From: Callorhinus ursinus
Taxonomy: Eukaryota > Chordata > Mammalia > Carnivora > Otariidae
Length of the DNA stretch: 64,000 nucleotides
Assembly (NCBI RefSeq): GCF_003265705.1
Contig: NW_020312966.1
Coordinates: forward strand, 18,689,752 to 18,753,751
Direction of reading: 5' to 3'
Shown here in pieces: positions 37,857 through 49,353 of this stretch. A program made the translations under genes and the position numbers. Position 1 is the first letter of the stretch, and every line of letters begins with the position of its first letter. Under the pieces are notes generated by a model that did not search any database, was not told the DNA's origin, and was given only the letters and a program-made list of their open reading frames with translations.

Positions 37857-37890
37857 CACTTGATCTTAGCCAAAAGGCCAAGAAGCAATA
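37857..37890 (-). pseudogene. RNU2: U2 snRNA 5'-end micro-retropseudogene
   Basis: Read on the minus strand, this is the first ~34 nt of U2 spliceosomal RNA (…CTTGGCCTTTTGGCTAAGAT…, ending in AAGTG), with two differences from the conserved U2 start as I know it. That start normally holds stem I and leads toward the branch-point recognition region, but the copy stops before that region and has no Sm site, so it cannot work as U2. The identical 16-bp repeat AAAGAGATCATTACAA flanks it at 37841-37856 and 37891-37906, so it entered as a retroposed fragment. There is no poly(A) tail, as is usual for 3'-truncated snRNA pseudogenes. Confidence 0.9.
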
Positions 37891-37906
37891 AAAGAGATCA
37901 TTACAA

Positions 37907-38789
37907 TAAAATAGAAGATATGTACCAGATGCAGCCCTGATTCGAGGGAGAAGAATGTCACCCCCTGCTTGGGGAAATCAGGAAGAAATTTAAGGGGACA
38001 AGACGTTTCGTCACCGGAAGGATGATGAGGATTATTTGCAAGACACAGAAGGTGACTGAGACAAAAGTACATGGTGTATAAAGGCATGAAGATAAGAAAT
38101 TGCAGGGTGTGTATAAAGAACTCAATGGAGTCCAGTATGGCTAGGACAGGAGTCTCCAGCTCAGCATGTAGTGTAAGGGAAGTACGTAGTCTGCGTGGAG
38201 ATCTGGTGACCTGTCAGCTGTGTTATCCATAGAGGGGGAGGGCTGCTCATTTCTAGCTGGACTGTTGCCATGCCACGTGGGACGCCATGTATCCTGCTTC
38301 AAGATAAGCCAGAGATCAGGCTTTGAAATGCGCTCTATCTATTTTTGAATATAAGTGACTATTTCATTTTGTAAAATTGGCCGTGCAGACTAAAAATATC
38401 CCCACCACATCTTTAAGGTAAAAGTCAGCCTTTTTTACAGTGATGTTGCCACATCTTCAAATGTCCAAAGAAAGGTCGTCCCAGTTTCCACTCTCTTCTT
38501 TTGGTTACAAGCAACAGAGATAACATCTGGTGAAGATAGTCTTGGGAGCTGTATTGGAAATTTGGGGAATCTATGGGAAGCCTAGAGAATAAGGCATGAA
38601 AAATTAGCAAAACCCGGGAGTGATCAGACAGATGGAACAGGGCCATTGTCACAACACAGACAGAGTCACCTCTGCTGGCCTCCTGATGGTGCAGCTTCTG
38701 TGTGTGAACTGCTAATGCTGGGATCTTGACCTCCCTCAATATACCTCATATATTGAGATGATGGTATAGTTATCACTCTCATCTTGGCC
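37907..38789. other. No recognisable feature
   Basis: No gene, RNA or bounded repeat recognised. Confidence 0.4.
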
Positions 38790-38900
38790 CAGAAATATTG
38801 CTTCCTTTGTGTTCCCAGGTAAGTTGCTTAACCTCTCTGGTCTTACCGTCTATAAAACTAAAGGGCTTGGGCCAGAGGGGCTCTAATGTTCCCTTATAGC
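38790..38900 (+). repeat. MIR SINE fragment
   Basis: 'taagttgcttaacctctctg' followed by 'tctataaaactaaagggctt' is a good match to the MIR core. Confidence 0.65.
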
Positions 38901-39373
38901 TCTGTAACTTAATAGTTTTCATTGCCATTCTCATACACATGTAAAAAGTTCAGAAAATGGCATGACTTCTGTGGAATTGCCATAGTTCAATCATCTAGAA
39001 AGTTGCATAGCTGGAAAGACTAGCACATTGGTGGTCTGAAAGCTTCTGGCCTACTAATGCCTTTATACTACAGAGCATTTCAAGAGACAAACTATTCATC
39101 AGAATTCAGCTTTCTTTCTTTTTATTTTTTTTAGTTCCACCATGATCAGCAAATACACCGTAAAGTGTGAAGGAATAGGTGAGAATGTATCTTTAAAGGC
39201 AGAAGTTGTCATATTGGATAAAAAATCAGACCCAACTCTACACTACTTATAAAAATGCACATTAAATATAAATATACAGATAAGTCCAAAGTAGAATAAT
39301 AGGAAAATATATCATTCAATCTCTAAATATTAACATATGCTGGAGGCTGGGGTAGCTCTTAAAATGGCAGGTA

Positions 39374-39572
39374 GGGGCGCCTGGGTGGCTCAGTCGGTTA
39401 AGCGTCTGATTCTTGATTTCAGCTCAGGTCATGATCTCAGGGTCGTGGGATCGAGTCCCGCAGGTTGGCTCTGCGCTCAGCAGGGAGTCAGCTTCTCTCC
39501 TTCTCTCGATCCCTGTCCCTCTTCTCCTTCCCTCTCCTGCACGCTCTCTTTAAAATAAATAAATATTTTTTA
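39374..39572 (+). mobile_element. SINEC inside the old L1, 13-bp TSD
   Basis: Full-length SINE beginning 'ggggcgcctgggtggctcag'. AAAATGGCAGGTA at 39361-39373 and AAAATGCCAGGTG at 39573-39585 form a TSD with two mismatches. Confidence 0.93.
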
Positions 39573-40276
39573 AAAATGCCAGGTGTAGTAGACTTTTGCA
39601 AAGGAGTATAACCAGGAATAAAGGGGGAACTTTATAATGACAAAGGAATCACCTCATCAAGAAGACATAAAATTCCTAAATGTTTATGCACTTTATAAGT
39701 GAAGTTAAGAGAATATGAAACAAACCGATAGAACATAAAGGAGAAATAGACAAAGTCACAGAGTTAGAAATATCAATACTCTTTCCTCAGTATTGTGTAT
39801 AACAGGTAAACAGATCTAAAAGTATATGGAAGACTCAAACAACACTGCCAATTAACCGGACCTGTTGACAGATACAGAACATCCCACCAAAACCAGCAGA
39901 AAACAAATTCTTTTCAAGTGTATATGAAACATTCACCAAGAGAGACCATGTAGTGGTTCAATAAATTTAAAATGATTGAAATAATCAAAGTATGTTCTCT
40001 TATCACAATAAATTAAATTACAAATCAATAATAGAAAGATACCTGAAAAAATTCCAAACACTTCACATTAAATAACACTCTTTAAATAATCCATAGGTCA
40101 AAGAAGAAATCACAAGAGAAATGGAATCCAAAGTTGATTCTTTGGAAGGATCATTCAAATTGATAAAACTCTAGGTAGAATTTTCAAGAAAAAAAGAAGA
40201 CACACTTTACCCATATTAGGAGTTTGAAAGGAGGAAAACACTTCCTACAGACATTAACATGATAAGAGAATATTTT

Positions 40277-40460
40277 TTAAAGATTATTTGAGAGAGAGAG
40301 AGAGAGAGCAGAGAGAGAGAGAGAGCACGAGTGGGGGAGGAGGGGCAGAGATAGAGGGAGAAGCAGATGGAGCCCAACTCGGGGCTCCATCCCAGGACCC
40401 CGAGATCATGACCTGAGTGAAAGCAGACACTTAACCCACTGAGCCACCCAGGCACCCCAC
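40277..40460 (-). mobile_element. SINEC inside the old L1, 14-bp TSD
   Basis: Reverse SINE with two (GA)n blocks. TAAGAGAATATTTT (40263-40276) and TAAGAGTATATTTT (40461-40474) match at 13 of 14. Confidence 0.94.
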
Positions 40461-40500
40461 TAAGAGTATATTTTAAACATATTTATGACAACTTTTCTTT

Positions 40501-40688
40501 TTTTTTTTTAAAGATTTTATTTATTTATTCATGAGAGACAGACAGAGAGAGAGAGAGAGAGAGAGAGGCAGAGGGAAAAGCAGGCTCCCAAGGAGCAGGG
40601 AGCCCAATGTGGGATTCAATCCCTGGACCCTGGGATCATGACCTGAGCCGAAGGCAGACGCTTAACCATCTGAGCCACCCAGGCACCC
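40501..40688 (-). mobile_element. SINEC variant, perfect 17-bp TSD
   Basis: TATGACAACTTTTCTTT flanks the element at 40484-40500 and 40689-40705 without mismatch. Its 3' region reads 'attcatgagagacagacag' next to (GA)n, a feature I associate with the SINE forms common in dogs, while its head remains 'gagccacccaggcaccc'. Confidence 0.95.
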
Positions 40689-41690
40689 TATGACAACTTT
40701 TCTTTATGACAACAAGAAACAACAAGTTTTCTTTATTTATGACAATTTGAATAGACAAATGTCTTGAAACTCAAAAAATTACCAAAACTGACATATGAAG
40801 AAAGACAAAAAAAATCTTAATATTCATGTGTCTATTAAGGTAACTGAAGTCATATTTTCAAACCTTCCCACAAAGAAAGCTCCAGAACCATCTGGCTTCA
40901 CTTGCAAATTCTATTAAACATTTAAGTAAGAGAATGATGGCAATCTTAAGCAAATTCTTTGGGATAATATAGAAAGAGGGAATAATTACAAACTCATAAA
41001 CCTGGGATTACCCTGAGACTAAAGTCAGAAAAAGAGATTTCAAGGAAAAACTATGGGTTGTTAATCTTTATTCACTGTAGAAGTAAAACTCTTAACAAAA
41101 TATTAGCCAGTTGAATCCAGCACTATATAAAGCAGATAAAACACGATGACCAGGTGGAGTTTACTTCAGGAAGGCAGGATTGATTTAACATTTTAAAATC
41201 AGTCACAGCATTAACCATATTAACAGAATAAAGGATAAAGCCCATACGTATCTCAATATATGCAGAAATAGTTAACATTATTTGACAGAAATGAATACCG
41301 ATTCACAATAAACTGTTAGCCAACTAGAAATAGAAAGGAACTCTCTAAACCTGATAAAGGGCATGTAGGAAAAACTGTAGCTGACCACATACTTACTGGT
41401 GAAAAACTGAGTGTATTTCCCTTACTATCAGAACCAAGGTAGGGGTATCTGCTCTCAGCACTTTTATTAACTTTCTGTGAACAGTCCTAACTAGAAAATC
41501 AGTATGAGTGAGATAATAAATGAAAGGCATATAGACTGTAAGAGAAGAACTAAAATTCTCCTTATTCACAGATGATTCAATTCATGTACTTAGAAAATCC
41601 TAAGATATCTATAAAAACTGCTAGACTAAGTGAATTTAGCAAGGTTGCAGGACACACAGTCAATATGCAAAAATCAACTGTGGCAGTTCC

Positions 41691-42440
41691 ATTTCTGGTC
41701 TGGCTGAATAAGCTACAGCCAGACTGATTCTCCCACAAAGGACAATTCTATACATGGGACATGGGACAACGTACAGAAAAACCATCTACCCAAAGGTGCT
41801 GGGAAGTAAACAAGCGTGGAGAAAAGTCAACACTCAGAAGAAGAAAACACAGAGTGAGCTTCCCATTTTTATGGCTTTTAGCCTGATGATAGGTTGCCAT
41901 CACCAGCCTGCCAACAAGCTAAAATGCCAAAGAAAACCAGCAGTCTTTCTGATCTGAAAAACAAGGAGACAGTGTTCAGGGCGAACACAACCACTCTGAA
42001 GTGAAGGGGGGGGCGGTTTCTGAAACGAGACAGAGTCACAGAAAGGAAGACCAATATCTGTGTGTGAAGTTTGTCCAGATTTCTGACTAACCCTTGAAAC
42101 ATGCATGCGTAGGACAGACTCAAAGGAGCTACGGATAAAAGAATTGAATGGAGTGTTAAGCTTTTGCTCAACAGCTAAGTTACTTATCTGCTAAAACAAA
42201 ACAAAATGAAACAAAAGCTATGAAAAAGGATGTAATAAAAATGCTAGAACTGAACAATATAATATCTAAAATAAAAAAAAATTGATGGGCTTTATAGCAG
42301 AGTAGAGATGCCAGAAGAGAGTCCATGTAAACGAAGATAGATAAATAGAAACTTTCTCTGGGAAGAACAGAAAAAAAAAAAATTGAAACTAAACTTGAAC
42401 ACAGCCTCGACAACTTGTAGGATAGCCTAAAAACATCAAG
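41691..42440 (+). mobile_element. Old L1/HAL1-like 5' and ORF1 region
   Basis: 'tctggctgaataagctacag', 'agtgagcttcccatttttat', 'ccagcctgccaacaagctaa', 'tgtgtgaagtttgtccagat' and 'cctcgacaacttgtaggata' recall the 5' part of HAL1 or old L1 elements in order. The attribution is from memory and less certain than the neighbouring ORF2 match. Confidence 0.5.
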
Positions 42441-42940
42441 CTTACAGTTTTAGGTTCATACAGTGAAGTGCTATTCACCCCCAAAAGGAAAAAATTTGCT
42501 ATTACACAGAACAACAGGATGATCTCAAAATTACTCTGCTGAGTAAAAGAAGTCCTACAAAAATGAGTCAAACTATTTGATTGCATTTATATGAAATTGT
42601 AGAACATCCTAAAGTTCTTTACAGTGTGAAAGAAAAGGAAAGGAAAGAAAAGAAAAGAAAAAAAAACAAAGAAAAGAAAAGAAAGAAAATGAAAGAGAAA
42701 AGAAAAGAAAAGGAGAAAGGTGGTTGCTTCTCAGGGGCAGGGGAGGAACATATTGCAGAAGGGTATGAGGGATTGTTGTGGATCAAGGGTAATGTTCTAC
42801 ATCTTGACAGGTGTTTTAGTAAAACAGATACATGCATGTGTCTGAACTCAGTGCAGGTACACTTAAGATTTGTGCATTTCTTTGCATGTATATATTATAC
42901 CAAAATAAAAACTATGAAATGTATTGAAATTAGTTAGTGA
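42441..42940 (+). mobile_element. Old L1 3' end (L1M/HAL1-type)
   Basis: 'ctctgctgagtaaaagaagt', 'ttgcatttatatgaaattgt', 'gtggttgcttctcaggggca' and 'tataccaaaataaaaactat' follow the end of old L1 ORF2 and its 3'UTR. The (GAAAA)n tract 42628-42718 has expanded inside it. Confidence 0.65.
42628..42718. repeat. (GAAAA)n/(GAAA)n tract
   Basis: About 90 bp of A-rich GAAAA/GAAA units. Lys/Glu-rich frames over it are artefacts. Confidence 0.9.
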
Positions 42941-42949
42941 TATGCATGT

Positions 42950-44136
42950 TAAATCCTAGAGGAGAACATAGGCAGTAACTTCTTCGACATCGGCCATAGC
43001 AACTTCTTTCAAGATACATCTCCAAAGGCTAGTGAAAACAAAAGCAAAAATGACCTTTTGGGACTTCATCAAGATAAAAAGCTTCTGCACAGCAAAGGAA
43101 ACAGTTAACAAAATAAAGAGGCAACCCACAGATTGGGAGAAGATATTTGCAAATGACACTACGGACAAAGCGCTGATTTCCAAGATCTATAAGGAGCTTC
43201 TCAAACTCAACACCCAAAAAACAAATAAGTCAAAAAACGGGCAGAAGACATGAACAGACACTTCTCCAAAGAAGACATACAAATGGCCAACAGGCACATG
43301 AAAAAATGTTCATCATCATTAGCCATCAGGGAAATTCAAATTAAAACCACATTGAGATACCACCTTACACCAGTTAGAATGGCAAAAACTGATAAGGCAA
43401 GAGACAACAAACGTTGGAGAGGTTGTGGAGAAAGGGGAACCCTCTTACACTGTTGGTGGGAATGCAAGCTGTTACAGCCACTTTGGGAAACAGTGTGGAG
43501 GTGCCTCAAAAAGTTAAAAATAGAGTTACCCTTTGACTCAGCAATTGCAATACTGGGTATTTACCCCAAAGACACAGATGGAGTGAAAAGAAGGGCCATA
43601 TGCACCCCAGTGTTCATAGCAGCAATGTCCGCAATAGCCAAACTGTGGAAAGAGCCGAGATGCCCTTCAACAGATGAATGGATGAAGAAGATGTGGTCCA
43701 TATATACAATGGAATATTACTCAGCCATCAGAAAGGATGAATACCCAACTTTTACAACATGGATGGGACTGGAGGAGATTATGCTAAGTGAAATAAGTCA
43801 GGCAGAGAAAGTCAATTATCATATTTGTAGAACATAAGGAATAGCATGGAGGACATTAGGAGAAGGAAGGGAAAATGAAGGAGGGGAAATTGGAGGGGGA
43901 GACGAACCATGAGAGACTATGGACTCCGAGAAACAAACTGAGGGTTTTAGAGGGGAGCAGGGTAGGGGGATGGGTTAGCCCAGTGGTGGGTATTAAGGAA
44001 GGCAAGTACTGCATGGAGCACTGGGTGTTGTATGAAAACAATGAGTCATGGATAACTACATCAAAAACTAATGATGTATTGTATGGGGACTAACATGACA
44101 TAATAAAATAAAATAAAATTTTAAAAATAAAAAAAC
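42950..44136 (+). mobile_element. L1 3' fragment (ORF2 C-terminal part plus 3'UTR)
   Basis: Two overlapping frames (43032-43253 and 43250-43837) hold the end of carnivore L1 ORF2: '[18 protein letters not shown]', '[19 protein letters not shown]', a zinc-knuckle-like '[15 protein letters not shown]' and '[19 protein letters not shown]'. They are separated by a frameshift near 43230. The 3'UTR follows and ends in A-rich sequence. No TSD could be recognised. It shares long stretches with 18.06-18.78 kb. Confidence 0.93.
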
Positions 44137-44159
44137 ACAGCAAAAACAATAACAACCAT

Positions 44160-44420
44160 AAACGCAGAGTGAAAGAATTCAGACACAGATTGCATTCATA
44201 GAAAATTCTAGAATAGACAGAGCAAATTTACCATGATAGATTTGCTTACGGTCAGGGTAGTTGGGAAGGGGCAGAAGGGAAGTTTTGGGGGTGATGGAAA
44301 TGTCCTATATTTTGATCAGTTTTGGTTACTTAGGCATATGTATTTGTTGAGACAGATGTCTACACTTCAAATGGGAGCATTTTATTATCTATTCATTTTG
44401 CTTCAATAAACTTGAGTTAA
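44160..44420 (+). mobile_element. Old L1M 3'UTR fragment
   Basis: 'attgcattcatagaaaattc', 'gggggtgatggaaatgtcct', 'atattttgatcag' and 'tttgcttcaataaacttgag' match the 3' end of an old L1 class. Confidence 0.65.
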
Positions 44421-45284
44421 CAATGTGCAGTTTATCATGGAGTCAGTGGGTGGCCTGTGGCTTGATAGGGAATTGACAGGGAGATTCCCAACTGACATGC
44501 TTGTTGAAGGTTTGTCTTAACAAGTAATGGGATTGAACTGGTTGGTGATTTTCTCTACTCTCTTACTCAATTTCACTATGAATTCTTTCAGAAAGAATTG
44601 AGTGATATTATGAGGCTAAAGATAAAACTATTCCTATGAGGGTTGATTCCAATGGTGTCTGTAATCTTGGAAAATTTTTGAAATGCTTATAAATGCTTTG
44701 AAAGTTAGCCCATTTTTGGAATATGCTATTAATAGAAAGACACATTCAATGAAAGTTCTGTCAGAAAACTGTGGGTGAGCCTACCTTTTCCTACTGGGGT
44801 CTCACCATTTATTGTTAGTCATATATTTTCAAGTTGGGGCAGAACTATGCTCCTTGATTTTGGAACAAGATCTATTCTTAAAAACATGAAATTTAAAGAC
44901 TGCCCTTGGGAATAGTTTTCTGTGTTCCCAAAATAATATGTTCTTGTTCTTTAAAATATTTTAAACATTCATAGTCAGCAGCAAAAGCAACACATTGCAC
45001 TCATCTCTTTTTCGGTATCAAGTGTGTTTCTTTAAAGACAAAAAGATTAAGTTTGACTTTAGTTCATTAGGCCTCCAAGGAGAATGATACAGAAAAGTTT
45101 ATGAAGGACAACAAACAGGAGGGGGGTCATTTGGCCTTCTCTGACTTTGGATATGCTCTCTCTTATTTACCATTTAACCCATTCCAAAAAGGTATTCTCC
45201 CCCCGCCCCCGACCCCTTACTTCAGGGAGAGTTGTGTAGACCACAAATGGTCTCCATAGTTTTAATGCAGTGGGTGCTGCTCAG
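44421..45284. other. No recognisable feature
   Basis: No gene, RNA or bounded repeat recognised. Confidence 0.4.
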
Positions 45285-45690
45285 GCTCCATCTCTCTTGA
45301 AAACTAATCATTCTGTACACCTAACAATTTGCTCCTTTCTGGAACATTCTTCTCTTGACTCCCATGGTGCCCCATTCTCCTCGTCTTCTCTCATCTCTGT
45401 GTCTTCCCTTTTTCTTCTTGGCTTTTCTTCCCCTACTCAACTTCTAGATGTAGGAGTGTTCAATGTCTATGTCCATTCCTTTTCTCTTGCTACTATAGCT
45501 TCTCCTTAGAAAATAATTTAATCCCAGCCTTCTAGGTGTAACAAATATGCTGACGACTAGCACGTTTATGTCTCTGTTCCAAAAGAGGCCCACATTTATA
45601 TATCCAGTTGTTTCCTTTTTAAATCCACATGGACGCATAGTAGACAATTCCTGCTTAACATGCCTAAAATCTCTTTCTTTCTTCTAGTCA
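45285..45690 (+). repeat. L2 LINE fragment (RT-region)
   Basis: 'ttgactcccatggtgcccca', 'acttctagatgtaggagtgt', 'tttatatatccagttgtttc' and 'tagtagacaattcctgctta' follow the L2 consensus at the expected spacing. Confidence 0.6.
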
Positions 45691-45890
45691 CTTGTCATGA
45701 CCTAACCTCTTCCTAAGAAGAGATTTTCCCATGTAAGGAAATTGTATCACCATGGACTTGATTGATTAAGCTCATCTCCCATGTGTGATTTCTAACTACC
45801 TTTTTCTTATGTCTTATGTGGAAAATTGTACATGGTCCAAGTACAAGAAAAACAGAATTACCAAATATGGGTACCTCCACAGGTACTTTT

Positions 45891-46077
45891 TTTTTTTAAG
45901 ATTTTATTTATTGACAGAGAGAGTGAGAGAGCACAAGCAGGGCGAGCAGGAGAAGGAGAGGGAGAAGCAGGCTTCCCGCTGAGCAGGGAGCCCGATGTGG
46001 GACTCGATCCCAGGACCCTGGGATCATGACCTGAGCCGAAGGCAGATGCTTAACCATCTGAGCCACCCAGGTGCCCC
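45891..46077 (-). mobile_element. SINEC with perfect 14-bp TSD
   Basis: CCACAGGTACTTTT occurs at 45877-45890 and 46078-46091. The body has 'cccgctgagcagggagcccg' and 'cctgggatcatgacctgagc', typical of a young copy. Confidence 0.96.
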
Positions 46078-46434
46078 CCACAGGTACTTTTGACTTACAT
46101 TTTTAGGATTGGTTTCAAAAAGGAGCCACATTCTGTGCCTGTAGGGAAACCGATCAAAATCCATCCAAGAAAGATGATTTTAATGCCATTTTAAATTCCT
46201 GGTGAGAGTTTTCACAGCCTCTCCTGGTAGTCCGTTAATACAGTAAATGTCCTGAACACTCCCTCCCTGAAATTTAAGTCTTCTGCGTACCTTCCAGACC
46301 TTTCAGTAAAGGAATTAAACTGACTAACTTTACATGAACTTGTGGTGTCTCATCTCAGTCTATAATTGCCTCCCCTGGTTGAATATCTACCACTTATAGG
46401 AGCCAGGATGTTAGGAACTTCCTGGATGCTATTT

Positions 46435-46620
46435 AATTCCATGTAATTAATGTACTTAACTTAATTTTTACAACAATTTAGAAAGATGGTATCTTCCCTG
46501 TTTTCCAGAAGGGGAAATTGAGGCTTGTAAAGGTTACATAAATAATCCAAGGTCATTTAACTAATAAGAACTGATATCCAATGATGTCAAAATCAGTGCT
46601 TTCTCCAGGATCCCGTGCTG
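46435..46620 (-). repeat. MIR SINE, reverse
   Basis: 'ttccagaaggggaaattgag' and 'ccaaggtcatttaactaata' are a good reverse MIR core. Confidence 0.65.
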
Positions 46621-46668
46621 TGTATATATACATATTTATTTTAATATTCTATCTCATAACTATGTATA

Positions 46669-46706
46669 TGTGTGTGTGTGTGTGTGTGTATGTGTGTGTG
46701 TGTGTA
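46669..46706. repeat. (TG)n microsatellite
   Basis: TG repeats with one 'ta' interruption. Confidence 0.93.
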
Positions 46707-46824
46707 TAAATTCTCAAAACTCAAGCAACTATTAGCCACTAGAACCCCAGTTTCAGACACAGTGTTTGGTGGTGTTGTAGCAGTGACAATGACATAATAT
46801 CTTAATGGTTGTGAGTTGGGTAGA

Positions 46825-47040
46825 AGATTCTACAGCTGCCTGGTCCAAAACTGTGACCACTAGCCACATGTGGCTACTTAAATTTTAATTTGAATTAATT
46901 ACAAGAGAATGAAGTTAACTAAAATTTAAATTTAGAGTTCACTTCTTCAATCACACTTACATTTAAGTATTTAAGTGCTCAGTAGCCATATGTGACTAGT
47001 GGGTACTATACTGGATGTTCCCATCCCCAGAGAATGATCT
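46825..47040. mobile_element. Non-autonomous DNA transposon relic (hAT/MER-type)
   Basis: The ends are inverted copies of each other: 'ctagccacatgtggctact' near 46860 and 'agtagccatatgtgactag' near 46981. AT-rich sequence lies between. This is the well-known mammalian 'ccacatgtggct' repeat, and I am not sure of its family name. No transposase frame is present. Confidence 0.65.
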
Positions 47041-47432
47041 ATTGGCCATTGCTGTTGTAGAGGATTCATGGCTTGTGTGTTTCCACAAATCATTTGTAAA
47101 GTAAGTGAAAATTAGTACTGATGTTGGTCAGCAGGGGCATTGCTAGTGACAGAGGAGACGAAGCAGGACATGAGCCTAAGGAAGTTGTAAATGAAAGGTT
47201 AATTTAGATACACAAATTATGCCAGAGTCTCAAAAAGACAAGCCTGAACTAAAAAAGAAATTATGGAAGAAAGCAAAATATTGTCCAGTTGCAAATTGAG
47301 TTAGTGATACATTTTCACAGTAACTTCAGTAATATTTACAAGGGCTTAAGTAATTTTATGTGAGCTTGAGAAGATTTACTGATAACAGAGAGAAATAATG
47401 TTATAGTCAGAATTTAAAAATAAAAGTATGAG

Positions 47433-47640
47433 TGGGGCACCTGGGTGGCTCAATTGGTTAAGCGTCTGACTCTTGGTTTCGGCTCAAGTCACGATCTCAG
47501 CATTCTGGAATCGAGCCCCTTGTTGGGCTCCATGCTCAGCAGGGAGTCTGCTTGAGATTCTCTCTCTCCCTCTGTCCCTCTTCCCACTTGCTCTCTCTCT
47601 CTCTAAAATAAACAAATAAATCTTTAAAAAAATAAATAAA
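47433..47640 (+). mobile_element. SINEC with 15-bp TSD
   Basis: 'ggggcacctgggtggctcaa' head through CT-rich region and A-rich tail. AAATAAAAGTATGAG (47418-47432) and AAATAAAAATATGAG (47641-47655) match at 14 of 15. Confidence 0.95.
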
Positions 47641-47655
47641 AAATAAAAATATGAG

Positions 47656-48401
47656 CAACACGGGTATTTAGTAACAATCCTAAATTAATCCAGACAAAAA
47701 CAAAATTATAAGATTTGATTAGATTTTGATTTTAAGACACACTCTCTTACATCATAAATGGGTATGGGATTCAAGACAGAATGCTTGTTTGTCATGGGAG
47801 GTCTGGTTGACTGCCCAAATCATAGCTACATACCCCACACCAAGTGTCCCTTCAGTAGAAGCACCAGCAGCTTCATTGAGCTGGGGCCCAGTGAGGTCTC
47901 AATGAAGGCTGTCTGGACAGTGGTAGGCAAGGAGAGAATCAGGAAAAGCATCATCCTAGAGAAGTAGGTAGTGAATGTAAGAGCCCGTCTCTGAGAAGTG
48001 TTCCTAGCCTGGCCGCAGGCATCATGTGACTCTCATCAAATGGGTTCTCCTGGCTTTCTCAGAGCTGCCGTGGTTGAATGGAAACAATGGCTAATTCTCA
48101 GACTTATTTATAAAGAGGTTCCACTCTATTGGAAGCACTGTTAATGTATTCCTACAAGGAGAGGTAGCTAGAATTGTGAGCTTTTGTCCCCTAAATCAAC
48201 ATAAACCCTATTTCTTGCTCCAACTCTGATCTCTTCCCCTTTTCCAAATCAAAATTAGAGTTGGAATACTCTATGCCTAGACAATTCTAGAATTGTGAAA
48301 TGAAATTCACAATTTCACAATTTCATTTCATTAATAGACTTTTTTTCCACTACTTTTCACTGGCCTTGCATTTACCATGTTGCTAATAAAAACAAAGCAA
48401 A
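47656..48401. other. No recognisable feature
   Basis: No gene or bounded repeat. A short inverted repeat lies at 48296-48330. Confidence 0.4.
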
Positions 48402-48448
48402 ATACATACATACATACATACATACATACATACATACATACATACATA
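48402..48448. repeat. (CATA)n microsatellite
   Basis: About eleven perfect CATA units. Confidence 0.97.
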
Positions 48449-49353
48449 AGTAGATCTAGCCAATCTCAAGTGTAAAGTTGGGGCTAGAGGAAGAAGATCC
48501 TCTTCTTGTGGATTTTCATACAAATCTCATACCCCTCTTAGGGGTTGTGGTTCCTACTTGAGAAATACTTTTCTAGATTGGTGGTTTAATATTTTTATTC
48601 TTGTCAAAAATGTAGACATGAAAAATTATCTTCAATATATAGAAGCCTGGATTTCAAGTGAAATCGAAGAACTTAGCACAATTTCTTCCATATACTGAAC
48701 AATAATGAGAAGGTTCTCGATTATTGAGAGATTTACTCCATCATACTGTACTGTTTAGAGTTGAGGACCGAGTGTTGTCAAGAAAAGATCAAATGTTTAG
48801 GAAAGATAGAAAGTATGAGATGTGTTTGACATTTTTCATCAAAACTATTAAAACATATAATTAACTTTTTAATTATAGGACATTTTGAACATATAGTAAA
48901 GTAGAGAATGAGATATATGTGTACCCACCACCCAACTTCAACAATGATCCATGGACCTAATCTTGTTTCATCTATAGTCTTTCCCTCTACATTCCTACCC
49001 CTCCCTATACTCATTTGATGCAAATCTCAGACATTATATTTCATCAGAATGCACCTTTAAATAATAAGGACACTGTTTTTAACATCATGAGCTTCTACTG
49101 TGACTACAGAAAATATAGGATAGTGTATTAATGGATGCCACACAGGTATCACTGGCAAAATTCTGAATGTTGGAAACTCTACTGGATAAACACTGTTTTC
49201 TTAACAAATAAATTGCAAAGGATAAAATAGGATTTATGGATAACTTATAAATTGAGAAAGACTAAGACACACATTGATTCTAACTAACAATTAGGAGACA
49301 ATTGGGGAAATTTAAAACACTATGTTGATATCTGATGATATTAAGTGATATTA
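48449..49353. other. No recognisable gene
   Basis: 48870-49070 ('cccaccacccaacttcaaca', 'aatcttgtttcatctatag') resembles an old mammalian repeat I cannot name. Nothing else is supported. Confidence 0.35.

Larger units (their letters stand above)
39185..41690 (+). mobile_element. Ancient L1 ORF2 (endonuclease to RT), broken
   Basis: Order of motifs: 'gataaaaaatcagacccaac', 'aaggaatcacctcatcaaga', 'acattcttttcaagtgtat'-like and 'gtcaaagaagaaatcacaag' (endonuclease and linker), then 'tgaccaggtggagtttactt', 'cttattcacagatgattcaa' and 'tgtacttagaaaatcctaag' (RT and thumb). This is the layout of L1 ORF2. Nonsense changes and indels remove any long frame. Three SINEs are inserted in it at 39374, 40277 and 40501. 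Confidence 0.8.

Noticed and set aside
48402..48448. CRISPR-like regular repeat
   Set aside because: A simple CATA microsatellite with no spacers, in mammalian DNA.
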